Shown: positions 1-7,731 of the stretch, in pieces | Layout: every line of letters starts with the position of its first letter | How positions within the stretch are numbered: the stretch's first letter is position 1 | From: Cupriavidus taiwanensis | GTDB lineage: Bacteria > Pseudomonadota > Gammaproteobacteria > Burkholderiales > Burkholderiaceae | Assembly (NCBI RefSeq): GCF_900250115.1 | Contig: NZ_LT984805.1 | Span: 186,001 to 250,000, forward strand | Reading direction: 5' to 3' | Length of the DNA stretch: 64,000 bases | Notes under the pieces: model-generated | The model's database searches: none | What the model saw: the letters and a program-made list of their open reading frames with translations, nothing else | Told to the model about the DNA's origin: nothing | Position numbers and translations under genes: made by a program

Positions 1-111
1 ATCGGTGGTAGCGATACGAATATTGGCCACAGCGTCCCCGCTGGGCATGTAGCGAACCTCAGGATCTGCCCCGAGATTGCCAACGAGAATGACTTTGTTC
101 ACGGATGCCAT
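1..111 (-). CDS. ssb: Single-stranded DNA-binding protein SSB, N-terminal part (runs off the window)
   Basis: The minus strand from the ATG at 111 encodes 37 residues starting [20 protein letters not shown], the first beta strands of the bacterial SSB OB fold, and then leaves the window in frame. SSB coats single-stranded DNA in replication and repair; plasmid copies are thought to help establish the transferred strand in the recipient. It is the last visible gene of a short minus-strand set of plasmid genes (124-1762). Family identity is clear from the N-terminal signature; the C-terminal tail cannot be seen. Confidence 0.93.
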   Translation of the reverse strand, partial: MASVNKVILVGNLGADPEVRYMPSGDAVANIRIATTD

Positions 112-123
112 GTTGCTTCCTTG

Positions 124-918
124 TTAATGAATGCGATTGACTTGCCAGACCCAACGGTCCCAGAGTTTCTGTTCCCCAGTCTCGGGGTCAAGAACAGGGC
201 GGCCGGTCGCATGGTTGAAGGCGGGCACCTTCTCCTTGTGCAAGCGCTTGATGCCTACGCGGTCGCCGATTTTGCAAGCGGCGTCGGCCAGGGCATCTTT
301 CAAACCTTCGCCCTGCAATGTCCTTTCGCCGGCGTGGGTGTCCAACTTCACCGCGAAGGAGGTGTATGTCGCCTTGCCGCCAGGTTTGCGGTTCGGGAAC
401 TCCATTTCACCCCACTCGACCAGCTTGCCAACGGTATAGTTCGAGCGCGACGCGTTACCGTCAGAGCGAGGTTCGGTTTTGGCAGGTCGGTGGTCTGGGC
501 GCTGATGCTGTGCAGTCCGCGGTCCCCGAGATTCCCTTGACTCATCCGAACCCTTCGACTGTGGAAGCGGAGCGGCGCTCGCCCCCTCTTTCGCCTGGCG
601 CATGACGGCTTCGGCAACGGACTGCGGTGTCACGCATTCCCCATCGTACCTGCCGAGCTTGTGCCAGCGCGGAACGACCTCGGGAAGAACCTTGTGGCCG
701 AACGCCGTGTGCTGAATGCTGCGATCAAACACGGCAACGAAGTGAACGACGTGGTCGCCTTCGTCCCGAAAGAGATTTGGGACGCCATTGATGAGGATTT
801 GAAACTCGTTGTCCGCGCCCGTGCCGACGGGAACTTCATTGGCGGCCCGAGACGCCACTACTGGCGGTTGGCCCAGGATAGTGGCGACTGCCCGCTTGAG
901 TACTCCGAAGAGAGTCAT
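124..918 (-). CDS. Plasmid protein of unknown function with possible OB-like C-terminal domain
   Basis: A 264-residue protein encoded 12 bases upstream of ssb. Its middle (about 110-160) is rich in Ser, Arg, Pro and Glu and looks disordered. The last ~105 residues are compact (GKLVEWGEMEFPN, SFAVKLDTHAGERTLQGEGL, GDRVGIKRLHKEKV). That pattern, a charged beta-rich module with a GDRV segment, recalls the small beta domain at the C-terminus of some plasmid primase and relaxase proteins, but I cannot name a family. Position next to ssb suggests a DNA-metabolism role after transfer; this is inference. The upstream gene ends 9 bases before its ATG, so the two are probably co-transcribed. Confidence 0.6.
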   Translation of the reverse strand: MTLFGVLKRAVATILGQPPVVASRAANEVPVGTGADNEFQILINGVPNLFRDEGDHVVHFVAVFDRSIQHTAFGHKVLPEVVPRWHKLGRYDGECVTPQSVAEAVMRQAKEGASAAPLPQSKGSDESRESRGPRTAQHQRPDHRPAKTEPRSDGNASRSNYTVGKLVEWGEMEFPNRKPGGKATYTSFAVKLDTHAGERTLQGEGLKDALADAACKIGDRVGIKRLHKEKVPAFNHATGRPVLDPETGEQKLWDRWVWQVNRIH

Positions 919-927
919 GGTAATTGG

Positions 928-1356
928 TTACAGAAGAGACCCGCAGCACAACCGCTTTACTCCTTCGAGGTCTGCTTTCAGGCGGGCGTTGTTGAGAATC
1001 ACATCCTGCAAGACTTCCGGGCTTACCCCGCAAACCGCGCAGACATAGGTGTAGGGAAGCGCTCCGTCCCAGTATCCGAAGATCCAGCCGATCGTCATGG
1101 AATATTCCTCCAAATCGAGCGCCTTGTTCCGCATACGGGCTCGCAAGAGCTCAGCACAGTCGATCAGGGATTCGGGCATGTTGTCGCCTCGGCGGCTGTC
1201 ACAGGCCAGGCTGATGAGCGCGTCGACCATCTGCTCGCGTACCGAGTCGCTCCAGAGCGAAGGGTCCGGCAACGGGTCAATCTTGGGTGGGGGCACAACG
1301 ATGGCAGCCGCTTCATCGAAGAAGTCCAGCTGCCACCCTGCTGTCATTGTTTCCAT
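928..1356 (-). CDS. Hypothetical plasmid protein, 142 aa
   Basis: No family recognised. The protein is acidic and soluble with no signal peptide or membrane segment. It has a short proline stretch near residue 22 (VPPPKIDPLPDP), then a mostly helical middle and a Cys pair (YVCAVCGV) near residue 107. It lies 9 bases upstream of the next gene on the same strand and follows a pair of strong hairpins (1360-1422), so its translation or mRNA stability may be controlled by RNA structure. The length and operon position support a real gene; function is unknown. Confidence 0.5.
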   Translation of the reverse strand: METMTAGWQLDFFDEAAAIVVPPPKIDPLPDPSLWSDSVREQMVDALISLACDSRRGDNMPESLIDCAELLRARMRNKALDLEEYSMTIGWIFGYWDGALPYTYVCAVCGVSPEVLQDVILNNARLKADLEGVKRLCCGSLL

Positions 1357-1359
1357 GAT

Positions 1360-1422
1360 GGTCTCCGGACAGGCACCCGGAGACCCACCTGTCGGCGGGT
1401 AACGGGTTCCCGCGACAGGTGG
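1360..1422 (-). promoter_or_regulatory. Two consecutive strong hairpins in an intergenic leader
   Basis: Two inverted repeats lie back to back. GGTCTCCGG (1360-1368) pairs with CCGGAGACC (1377-1385) around an 8-base loop. CCACCTGTCG (1385-1394) pairs with CGACAGGTGG (1413-1422), extended inward by GCGGG/CCCGC with one bulge. Neither is followed by a T run on either strand, so a simple intrinsic terminator is unlikely. They sit between the 1454-1762 and 928-1356 genes of a minus-strand operon, which fits an RNA-processing, attenuation or protein-binding element. Confidence 0.55.
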
Positions 1423-1453
1423 AAGCCGCCCGAGAACCGGGCGGCGAGGGAGG

Positions 1454-1762
1454 TCAGGAACGATCGTGCGTTCCAGTGCGACAGATTGGCGTCACCACAG
1501 CCGAGCGTGCGTAATTCTGCTCGGGCGGTTCGGCGACCTGGTCATTCGTCGGTTTCGGCTTGGAGTCATGCTCCGGCATCGAAACCTTCGGCGCAGCTGG
1601 TACAGCCTTGCCCCACTGCAGCACCTTCTCCTTCAGGTAGAAGAAGCCGACAGCGGCAAGAAACACACCAACAATGAATGACTGCGAAGCCAGATACAGC
1701 GCCATGCAAAAAGCAAAGAGCTTGAGCGGGCGCGCGATCATGTTTTTGGCAAAGGATTCCAT
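1454..1762 (-). CDS. Small membrane protein, 102 aa
   Basis: Residues ~14-42 form a long hydrophobic stretch (KLFAFCMALYLASQSFIVGVFLAAVGFFYL) that could be one long or two short membrane helices. A hydrophilic Pro/Glu/Lys-rich tail follows. There is no signal-peptide cleavage pattern, so it is probably an inner-membrane anchor with a cytoplasmic tail. It is the first gene of the minus-strand ssb set, just downstream of the 1763-2442 control region. I do not recognise the family. The start ATG at 1762 is chosen because it directly precedes the hydrophobic segment. Confidence 0.45.
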   Translation of the reverse strand: MESFAKNMIARPLKLFAFCMALYLASQSFIVGVFLAAVGFFYLKEKVLQWGKAVPAAPKVSMPEHDSKPKPTNDQVAEPPEQNYARSAVVTPICRTGTHDRS

Positions 1763-2442
1763 GGTTTCTCACGAGAAACGATTTAAAGGGATTTCCTGGC
1801 GGATGCCAGGCGATTATTCGATGCTCGGAAGAGCAAGGAATCCAATGAGGCGCGACTGCTCGGCAACGCGCTTGCGACATGTCATGCATGTCGTAAGGAC
1901 GCTGCTCGCGTGCGAAGAAAGGGGATGGGGCGGGCCGCGCAAAGGAAGGCCAGTGAGGCCCACGCGGAATGTCAGTTTGGTCTGACCGCCATGTCGATGC
2001 GTCATAGACGCTAGAGGTATCCGCACTCTACACGGCTTGGGAAAGCATGACAAGCGCCGCCCCGGCGCTTTCGATTTGCCTTCAAATCACAAGCCGACGT
2101 CCTGAGCTTTCGCCAAATTTGGAAGGAACATGTTCCTTCCAACGACCCTCGCTCAAGGCCAGGTTGTATATACAAGTGCCCCCATCTTAAGGGGGTGCTA
2201 CCTCAAATCCAGTTAATGTCTGTCGATAAAAAGTGAGGCAAAGCGCTGCTGATTTGAGCTTGACTTTCGAAAGACACCTGATTTTCCTGAGCTTTCGTGA
2301 CATTCCGATGCTCAAACTCGGCATAAGCTTCCATCCGAAGATCGCTGCACCCGTTTCATCAGCTTGACACTTGCTCCTAGCGTGTACGTTGAAGTGGCTG
2401 CCGCGATCGCCGGGGCCGCAACAACTTTCCGTAAGGGCAACA
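1763..2442. promoter_or_regulatory. Divergent control region between the ssb set and the FlhC-like operon
   Basis: About 680 bases without a convincing gene but dense in symmetric sites. These are CGACATG/CATGTCG around 5 bases (1875-1893), an 8-bp hairpin AAGCGCCG/CGGCGCTT (2052-2070), a 24-bp perfect palindrome (2119-2142), TTGTATATACAA (2164-2175), and CCCCC/GGGGG around ATCTTAA (2178-2194). CCTGAGCTTTCG occurs at 2101-2112 and again at 2286-2297. This architecture suggests several regulators acting on both flanking operons. No -10/-35 pair stands out clearly. Confidence 0.6.
2119..2142. promoter_or_regulatory. 24-bp perfect palindrome, candidate operator (copy 1)
   Basis: A perfect palindrome centred on GGAACATGTTCC (2125-2136), extending outward to TTGGAAGG/CCTTCCAA. 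The block from CTTTCGC (2107-2113) through the palindrome recurs with identical spacing at 25372-25403 in front of the T4SS operons. Two widely separated copies in divergent promoter regions argue for a transcription-factor binding site. Confidence 0.65.
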
Positions 2443-3606
2443 ATGAAGAAGAAAGAAGAAGAGAAACGCGAGTTCAATCTCATCGACCCGAAGCCGCCCG
2501 TATTGCGCGAGCTGGCGATCCAGCAACTGGGTCACTATGTCGATGCCGGCGCGATCGGCCGGATCGTGCAAGCCGCGCAAGAGATCGAACTCTCACGCAA
2601 GCGGATCCTCAGTGAACATACCGCCATCGGCTCTCGCCTATTCCAGATCTACCACGTGATCCTCACGTGTGTGCAGAAGCGTCTGGGCGACACCCCCCGC
2701 GCTCGCCAGGAAGCCGATGACAACTTGTACAACTTCGCGGTGCGCGCCCTGCGCATTTCCCGCGCCTCTGCGATCAAGTATCTGCAGGCATTTCATCACT
2801 TCTCCGAGAACAGCGATGCCTTGACGTTTCTGAACCTGGGGGAGCTGACGATTCTCAAGCGGTCGGACATCACGCCAGAGGAAGTGCAGCGGTTCATCGA
2901 TGCTCGCAAGGACGACGAACCCTATTCGCGCAAGGAAATCGTCCCATACATCGAATGGTCTCGACGCACCCACCAGGAACTCAATCACGTCATGGCGACG
3001 CTGGAGGCGGCGGAAGAACAGTTGAACGAGAGCCTGGAGCGCCAGCGCGATCTCGAAGCCCAGATGCGCCACATGCGCGAACAGATGACATCCTCCGACG
3101 CGCAATCTGCGGCGCAAAAGGAGCAGCTTGACCGAACCTCCGCGGCGCTCTCGTCGCAGGCTGGGGCCATGGAAAGCCTGCAGCATTCCATTAAGCGCTT
3201 GACGGACGAACGACAGGCCTTGCAGAAGGCATTGGCCGAGTCGAAGATCCGGGAGGTTGTGAAGGAGATCAAGGTCGAGGTCATTCCTCCCGAGTACAAG
3301 ACCATCGCCGATGCCGTCATAGACGGAAGCGGCAAACTTGAAGCGCTCAATGCGCAGATCAAGGATGCCGAACTGCGCCTCTCCGCTGTCAACAATAAGA
3401 TCGAACGCCATGAAGCCAAGTCGGCCGACTCGCGGAGTCTGTCACTACGCATTGACGGCCTGAAAGCGGATCTCGATGATGCGCTCGCGAAATTCCGAGG
3501 CGCCGTCAAAGCCATCAAGGTCAAAGAGCATGCCCCCGCGCTGGTGTCCTTGCGCCGCACTGTGGAAGCCTTCCACAACGAACTGATCGCCATCACTGGA
3601 GCCTGA
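2443..3606 (+). CDS. Coiled-coil, DNA-binding-like plasmid protein preceding the FlhC-like regulator
   Basis: Start chosen at ATG 2443 (387 residues) because AAGGG lies 5 bases upstream and the sequence before it is the control region. The N-terminal ~150 residues are helical, with a helix-turn-helix-like segment (ALRISRASAIKYLQAFHHF, about 98-116) and TILKRSDITPEEVQRFID. From about 180 to 285 a long Gln/Glu/Arg-rich coiled coil follows, then a second helical region to the end. The shape (DNA-binding head plus coiled coil) resembles plasmid KfrA- or partition-type proteins, but no specific family is recognised. Its stop is one base before the start of the FlhC-like gene, so the two are translationally coupled and may act together. 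Confidence 0.7.
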   Translation: MKKKEEEKREFNLIDPKPPVLRELAIQQLGHYVDAGAIGRIVQAAQEIELSRKRILSEHTAIGSRLFQIYHVILTCVQKRLGDTPRARQEADDNLYNFAVRALRISRASAIKYLQAFHHFSENSDALTFLNLGELTILKRSDITPEEVQRFIDARKDDEPYSRKEIVPYIEWSRRTHQELNHVMATLEAAEEQLNESLERQRDLEAQMRHMREQMTSSDAQSAAQKEQLDRTSAALSSQAGAMESLQHSIKRLTDERQALQKALAESKIREVVKEIKVEVIPPEYKTIADAVIDGSGKLEALNAQIKDAELRLSAVNNKIERHEAKSADSRSLSLRIDGLKADLDDALAKFRGAVKAIKVKEHAPALVSLRRTVEAFHNELIAITGA

Positions 3607-3607
3607 C

Positions 3608-4780
3608 ATGCAAACCACCCCGACCCGTTCTATCTACGAGCAGTTCGTCTTGCCAGCCTGGGTGCGCGATCGTGTGCTTGCGGCCAATCTGCGAATCAAC
3701 AACTACGTCCTGAATGCCGTTACGGTGCATCCAACGCTGGAAAGCATCTTCAGGGTATCGAGCGAAAACCTTCGCTCGCTGCGTGACGACCTGTACCAGT
3801 CGGCGAAGATTCTGGGAACGCCGTTCCTCGCTTACGCACCAACGCTCACAACCATCGATGACTGGCGATCCTTCATCGAAGGACGGATGCCGACCGCCAC
3901 AATGGAGCGGCTCAAGACTGGCCTGCCCCGCAATCTGTCAGTGGTGGACCGGTTGGCGCTCGAGCATACGAACCGCGCGTACATCAATGCCATGTACGAC
4001 CTTCTCAACATGTCGGTATTGGCGGCGCCTCTGATCGGCATCTCCAACGAGTTGGCCGCGTACATGCGGTCGGTTCCTCAGCACGAACTCGACGTGGCTA
4101 TCACCGAGCGGCTGGTGCCGCTATTCCACTGGCGCTTCGCGGACGAGATGTTCTGGTTGGAGAGTCACTCCGGCCGGTTATCGCGGGAAATGATCTCCCA
4201 CTATCTGATGGAAACGTCGCCGCTTCGGACTGACCGCCTGGCGCACTCTGGCGTCTGGGGCAACTTCCGGCTCGAAACGTTTGTGCGCGACGCCCTCTCC
4301 GAGGCATTCCTGGCTCTCAGTTGTCGCGCCATGAGCGTCTCATCATTGTTCAATATCACCATCGAGACCACGCGGAAGACCTATCAGAGGTTGCATGGCA
4401 AACCATCGCCACCCGGCCAGCCGCCGTCATCGCTAATGTGGTACCTGGATTCCGCGCAGCGCCGCGTTCAGTCGACTTTCCAGATCTGGCTGTTTCGATC
4501 GGCGATCGCCTGTGACGTGTCGACACCCGAAAGCTTCGTCGCGACCCTTGACATCCATCGCGCGTTCTTCTCGGACGACTGCAAGGTGCCACCCGAGCGG
4601 TCGCTGCATCTGGCCCGCTCCATGTCGATGCACGAAGAGCTCGCGGTCTGGCCCTGCCGAAAGTGCGGGACGCCGTACCTGGCTTCGAACTCCTCCGCGA
4701 AGATCGAGCTTTCGCAGTCATTTCTGTGCCCTTGCTGCAACGGGTCTTTGACGGCTTCACGGGGCAGGCGTCGGAACTGA
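3608..4780 (+). CDS. FlhC-family transcriptional activator with long N-terminal extension
   Basis: 390 residues. The last ~165 residues match the FlhC family in order. A segment IETTRKTYQRLHGKPSPPGQ parallels FlhC's helix followed by G-x-x-PP-x-G. An aromatic WYLDSAQRRVQSTFQIWLF region follows, then a zinc ribbon with Cys350, Cys353, Cys374 and Cys377 and a basic tail SRGRRRN. Normal FlhC is ~190 residues; here ~220 residues of unknown helical sequence precede it. FlhC works with FlhD at flagellar promoters. On IncC plasmids and SXT the FlhDC-like pairs AcaCD and SetCD are master activators of conjugation, so this is probably the transfer activator (inference). No FlhD-like partner is visible; the coupled upstream protein is a candidate substitute. 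Confidence 0.8.
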   Translation: MQTTPTRSIYEQFVLPAWVRDRVLAANLRINNYVLNAVTVHPTLESIFRVSSENLRSLRDDLYQSAKILGTPFLAYAPTLTTIDDWRSFIEGRMPTATMERLKTGLPRNLSVVDRLALEHTNRAYINAMYDLLNMSVLAAPLIGISNELAAYMRSVPQHELDVAITERLVPLFHWRFADEMFWLESHSGRLSREMISHYLMETSPLRTDRLAHSGVWGNFRLETFVRDALSEAFLALSCRAMSVSSLFNITIETTRKTYQRLHGKPSPPGQPPSSLMWYLDSAQRRVQSTFQIWLFRSAIACDVSTPESFVATLDIHRAFFSDDCKVPPERSLHLARSMSMHEELAVWPCRKCGTPYLASNSSAKIELSQSFLCPCCNGSLTASRGRRRN

Positions 4781-4905
4781 CCGCGCATCAGCAACAGTCG
4801 CCGAAGCACCCCTCTCCGTACCCTTCGATTGACGGGTTGTCTTTTCAGCGATCATAGCCAAGAATCGCAAGCGCCAGAAATTTGACCCTTCTCGGCCTTC
4901 TCAAT
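4781..4905. other. Short spacer after the FlhC-like gene, no gene seen
   Basis: Nothing recognisable lies between the FlhC-like stop and the terminator hairpin; reading frames here are short and without family resemblance. Confidence 0.4.
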
Positions 4906-4940
4906 ACGGCGGCTTCCTCTTGGGGCCGCCGTCTTTTTTT
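4906..4940 (+). terminator. Intrinsic terminator of the FlhC-like operon
   Basis: Stem ACGGCGGC (4906-4913) pairs with GCCGCCGT (4925-4932) around an 11-base loop, followed by CTTTTTTT (4933-4940). The T tract is the exact target site of the adjacent ISL3-family element and is duplicated on its far side. Confidence 0.85.
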
Positions 4941-6243
4941 GGTTCATCGAGGAATTCCGGGGAAGGCTGCGCGGATTTTGAGGAAGAAGTATTCCTCGTC
5001 GCGATAGCCGTACGCGCGGCGCTTGATGACCTTGATGGTGTTGTTGATGCCTTCGACCACGCTGGTGTTCAATGGGTGGCGGCAGCGGGCCAAGATGCCA
5101 TGCCAGTAGCCTTGCAGGCGCTTCGCAAACAACTCCAGGGCAGGTATTCGGCTCTGCCGAGCCTGCTCGCACCATTGCTCCCAAGCTTTTTGCGCCCACG
5201 CCGGGCGGCGGTAGAACCATAGCCGCTTTAGCTCGTCGCGCAACAGATAGACTGTCAGCAATGGCCGGTTCGCCTCCAGGACCTCATCCAGATGAACCGC
5301 CTGGGGGACGCTCAAGTTCTCCCGATTCCGCAGCAGTAGCCAGCGTGTGGACTTGAGCACCCGTCTGGCCGGCCGATCGTGCCGCAGCTGATTGGCCTGA
5401 TCCACCCGTACTCGGTCGATGACCTCACGCCCGTACTTAGCTACCACGTGGAACAGGTCGAAGACCACCTCTGCTTGCGGGCAATGCGCCCGGATCTCCA
5501 ACTCATACGCGGTCGTCATGTCGATGGCGACGGCCTCGATGCGCTGCGCAACGCCGGCGGGGAGCTGCTCAAAGAAGGCTCGGGCGGTCTCGCGTGAGCG
5601 CCCCTGTCCGATCCAGAGCACCTGCCGCCCAATGGGGTCGACTACCACCGTGGCATATCGATGCCCCTTGTGTAGCGCGAACTCATCCATGGCCAGGTAG
5701 CGGATATTGGACCAGTCCGGCTCGGCCACTGCCTCACGCAAGCGAGCCTTATCGATCGATTTAACTGTGTGCCAGCCCAGATCGTAGAAGGCCGCCACCG
5801 CCTGCACCGTACAGTGGCGCAACAAGTGGCCGCAAGCCTGGGCCAAGCGGGCCGTCACGCGTTGGTAGCGCCCAAGCCATTCCAGCCGCTCCAGCCTCGG
5901 ACCGCCGCAACGGTCGCACCAAACGCGCCGGCGCGGCACGTGCAGTACGACCCGATACTCGAACAGCGGAAGGTCCCGGACTCGCCTGACCACTGTCTCA
6001 TGCACCTGATGGCAGCGCGCGCCACACTCCTCGCAATGCATGACCTTGCTGACCGGCTTCAAGTACAACGACAGCGTACGGCTCTCTCCCTCCGGCCATT
6101 CCACGCGCTCCAGCCGGTAGCCCTTCCAGCAACCCAGTGCTTGCAGCGTCTTGCGATCCAGCACACATCCCCCTGATACCTGAAGAAACAGACATCAGCA
6201 TACAAAATGTGCTCTTTCGGGCCACGGTTTTCTGCGAAGAACC
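4941..6243 (-). mobile_element. ISL3-family insertion sequence, complete, with 8-bp target duplication
   Basis: Element of 1303 bp. Its left end GGTTCATCGAGGAATTCC and its right end (reverse complement GGTTCTTCGCAGAAAACC) form imperfect inverted repeats, 15 of 22 matching. Perfect direct repeats CTTTTTTT flank it at 4933-4940 and 6244-6251; 8 bp is the usual duplication for ISL3. Intact repeats and an intact transposase suggest a recent insertion. Confidence 0.93.
4944..6164 (-). CDS. ISL3-family transposase
   Basis: 406 residues, the usual length for the family. It has the N-terminal zinc finger (CEECGARCH then CDRCGG, residues ~41-83) and the DDE transposase core: YLAMDEFALHKGHRYATVVVD, VEAVAIDMTTAYELEIRAHCPQA, VVFDLFHVVAKYGREVIDRVR. 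The C-terminal segment NTSVVEGINNTIKVIKRRAYGYRDEEYF carries the final acidic residue. The frame is uninterrupted and the stop codon lies inside the left inverted repeat. It catalyses cut-and-paste transposition of the surrounding element. Plus-strand frames across it are shadows. Confidence 0.95.
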   Translation of the reverse strand: MLDRKTLQALGCWKGYRLERVEWPEGESRTLSLYLKPVSKVMHCEECGARCHQVHETVVRRVRDLPLFEYRVVLHVPRRRVWCDRCGGPRLERLEWLGRYQRVTARLAQACGHLLRHCTVQAVAAFYDLGWHTVKSIDKARLREAVAEPDWSNIRYLAMDEFALHKGHRYATVVVDPIGRQVLWIGQGRSRETARAFFEQLPAGVAQRIEAVAIDMTTAYELEIRAHCPQAEVVFDLFHVVAKYGREVIDRVRVDQANQLRHDRPARRVLKSTRWLLLRNRENLSVPQAVHLDEVLEANRPLLTVYLLRDELKRLWFYRRPAWAQKAWEQWCEQARQSRIPALELFAKRLQGYWHGILARCRHPLNTSVVEGINNTIKVIKRRAYGYRDEEYFFLKIRAAFPGIPR

Positions 6244-6251
6244 CTTTTTTT

Positions 6252-6604
6252 GCCTATGCTCTGCGCCCCAACCAACTGGGCTCAACCTTTGCGAAATCTT
6301 GCCGACTAACCATCCTTAACGCCAGTGTCGGAACCTCCCGTTCGGCGAGCCTTGACTTCGGCACGATGTCGCTAATCTGGAATCAAGCGGCTCGAATCCA
6401 GCCGCGATCCCATTGCCTCATCTCACCGCGGAGAAATGGTGTTCGCGCAAGCGTTGGCGCCTGCTAGCAGACTTCGTGACACCACTTTTGCTCCGAACAG
6501 AGCATCTGCTGTCCGTGCTGGCTTGGCAGTAGCAGCAACAGCGAAGACTGCGGGACAGGCCGGCAATAGGCAATGACATCTCTCCTGCTATATCGGAAGA
6601 ATTC
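6252..6604. other. Intergenic region between the ISL3 element and the first CAP gene
   Basis: About 350 bases without a supported gene. The first bases would have followed the FlhC-operon terminator before the IS inserted. GGAAG at 6595-6599 is a plausible ribosome-binding site for the GTG start at 6605. No clear promoter or repeat is seen. Confidence 0.45.
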
Positions 6605-7657
6605 GTGAAGACGAGAAAATGGTTTGCGTTGCTGTTGCTGGCGCTCATTGGCAATGAGGAAGCTTGGGCAAGCGGAAGTGTTCCGTCGGCTGCTCCTGGC
6701 CCGGCAGAAGTTCCCTCCCTTGCGCTGCGGACCAGCGTGCCGGAGCCATCCTACGCAAAGAGTTCGGGACAGCTCGCGCTCTTCAACGGTGTCAACGCCT
6801 TGCGCCGGAAGCTCGGCGTCGGTCTTCTCATGCAAGACCCCGCGCTCGACACCGCCGCCCAGGCACATGCTGTCTATCTCAGCGCGCACAGCGTGGCACA
6901 GCATGACCAATCCGTAGGCTCTCTGCATTTCTACGCAACCACGCCTCTGCTACGAGCCAGAAGGGCCGGTGTCGGCGACACCCAATGGGTGGCCGAAATC
7001 GTGGGCGCAGCCAGAGGCCCCGATGATAGCGAGATCGGCGCAGGCTGCATCGATCAGTGGTACCACACCGTCTACCACTTGCAGTCGCTCGTCACGAACC
7101 AGGAATCCATGGGAATTGGATTCAGTGATACTGGTGCCTTGGGCCTGAATCACTGCGTCGTGGACTTCGGCACGAACACTGCAACACAACCAGGCCCGAC
7201 ACCCAACGGTGTGCCCTATGGAGGAGGCCAGCAGATCGATGCTGAAATCTTCGTCACTGTGCCAGCAGACGGCGACACCGACGTGCGACCCGGTTTCAAC
7301 TTCGCCGGCGAGTCGCCGAATCCTGCGCCGGATCTGCCGGCGCCAGGCCGCCCCCTGATGATTTACGCGAATGGTGCGCTCGCGGAGGTGCTGTCCGTAG
7401 AAGCCTTCAAACTCGTTGACGGCAACGGCGCGGAGCTGCCTGCGCGCGTTTTGGTGTCCCCGGCGGCGAAGGCGGATGGCTCGAATGGTATGGCAGACGA
7501 ATACCTCCGGAACAACGCGGCCTTCCTGGTCCCGCTCGCGCCACTGGCGGACCGCGAGGCCTACACGGCTTCGTTTTCTGGCACTCGGGCCGGCAAGCCG
7601 GTGAGTATCTCCTGGACCTTCAGGACTGCTACGCCGGGAGCCTCCACTTTCCGATAG
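6605..7657 (+). CDS. Exported CAP-domain (SCP/PR1-like) protein
   Basis: 350 residues from GTG 6605, with GGAAG 5 bases upstream. Residues 1-23 are a Sec signal peptide (KWFALLLLALIGNEEAWA). The next part is CAP-like: LALFNGVNALRRKLGVGLLMQDPALDTAAQAHAVYL, then QWYHTVYHLQSLVTNQESMGIGFS and NHCVVDFGT, which match CAP motifs for the first helix and the later strands. A C-terminal beta-rich domain follows (SPNPAPDL ... ISWTFR). The 8286 protein has the same architecture, including NPxxDLxxxGxPxM, so the two are paralogues. Some bacterial CAP proteins bind lipids, glycans or act as peptidases; the role here is unknown. The extracytoplasmic location fits a surface or mating-contact function (inference). 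Confidence 0.8.
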   Translation: MKTRKWFALLLLALIGNEEAWASGSVPSAAPGPAEVPSLALRTSVPEPSYAKSSGQLALFNGVNALRRKLGVGLLMQDPALDTAAQAHAVYLSAHSVAQHDQSVGSLHFYATTPLLRARRAGVGDTQWVAEIVGAARGPDDSEIGAGCIDQWYHTVYHLQSLVTNQESMGIGFSDTGALGLNHCVVDFGTNTATQPGPTPNGVPYGGGQQIDAEIFVTVPADGDTDVRPGFNFAGESPNPAPDLPAPGRPLMIYANGALAEVLSVEAFKLVDGNGAELPARVLVSPAAKADGSNGMADEYLRNNAAFLVPLAPLADREAYTASFSGTRAGKPVSISWTFRTATPGASTFR

Positions 7658-7731
7658 CCCAAGCGCGCCGACGACCCCGCCGGACGGTTTCGCGGGGCAG
7701 GCCTCGAAACACATACAACGGAGATTCAACG

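Noticed and set aside
661..1677. 338-codon plus-strand open frame
   Set aside because: Antisense to three co-oriented minus-strand genes with better composition and spacing; low-complexity Arg/Pro/Ser content.
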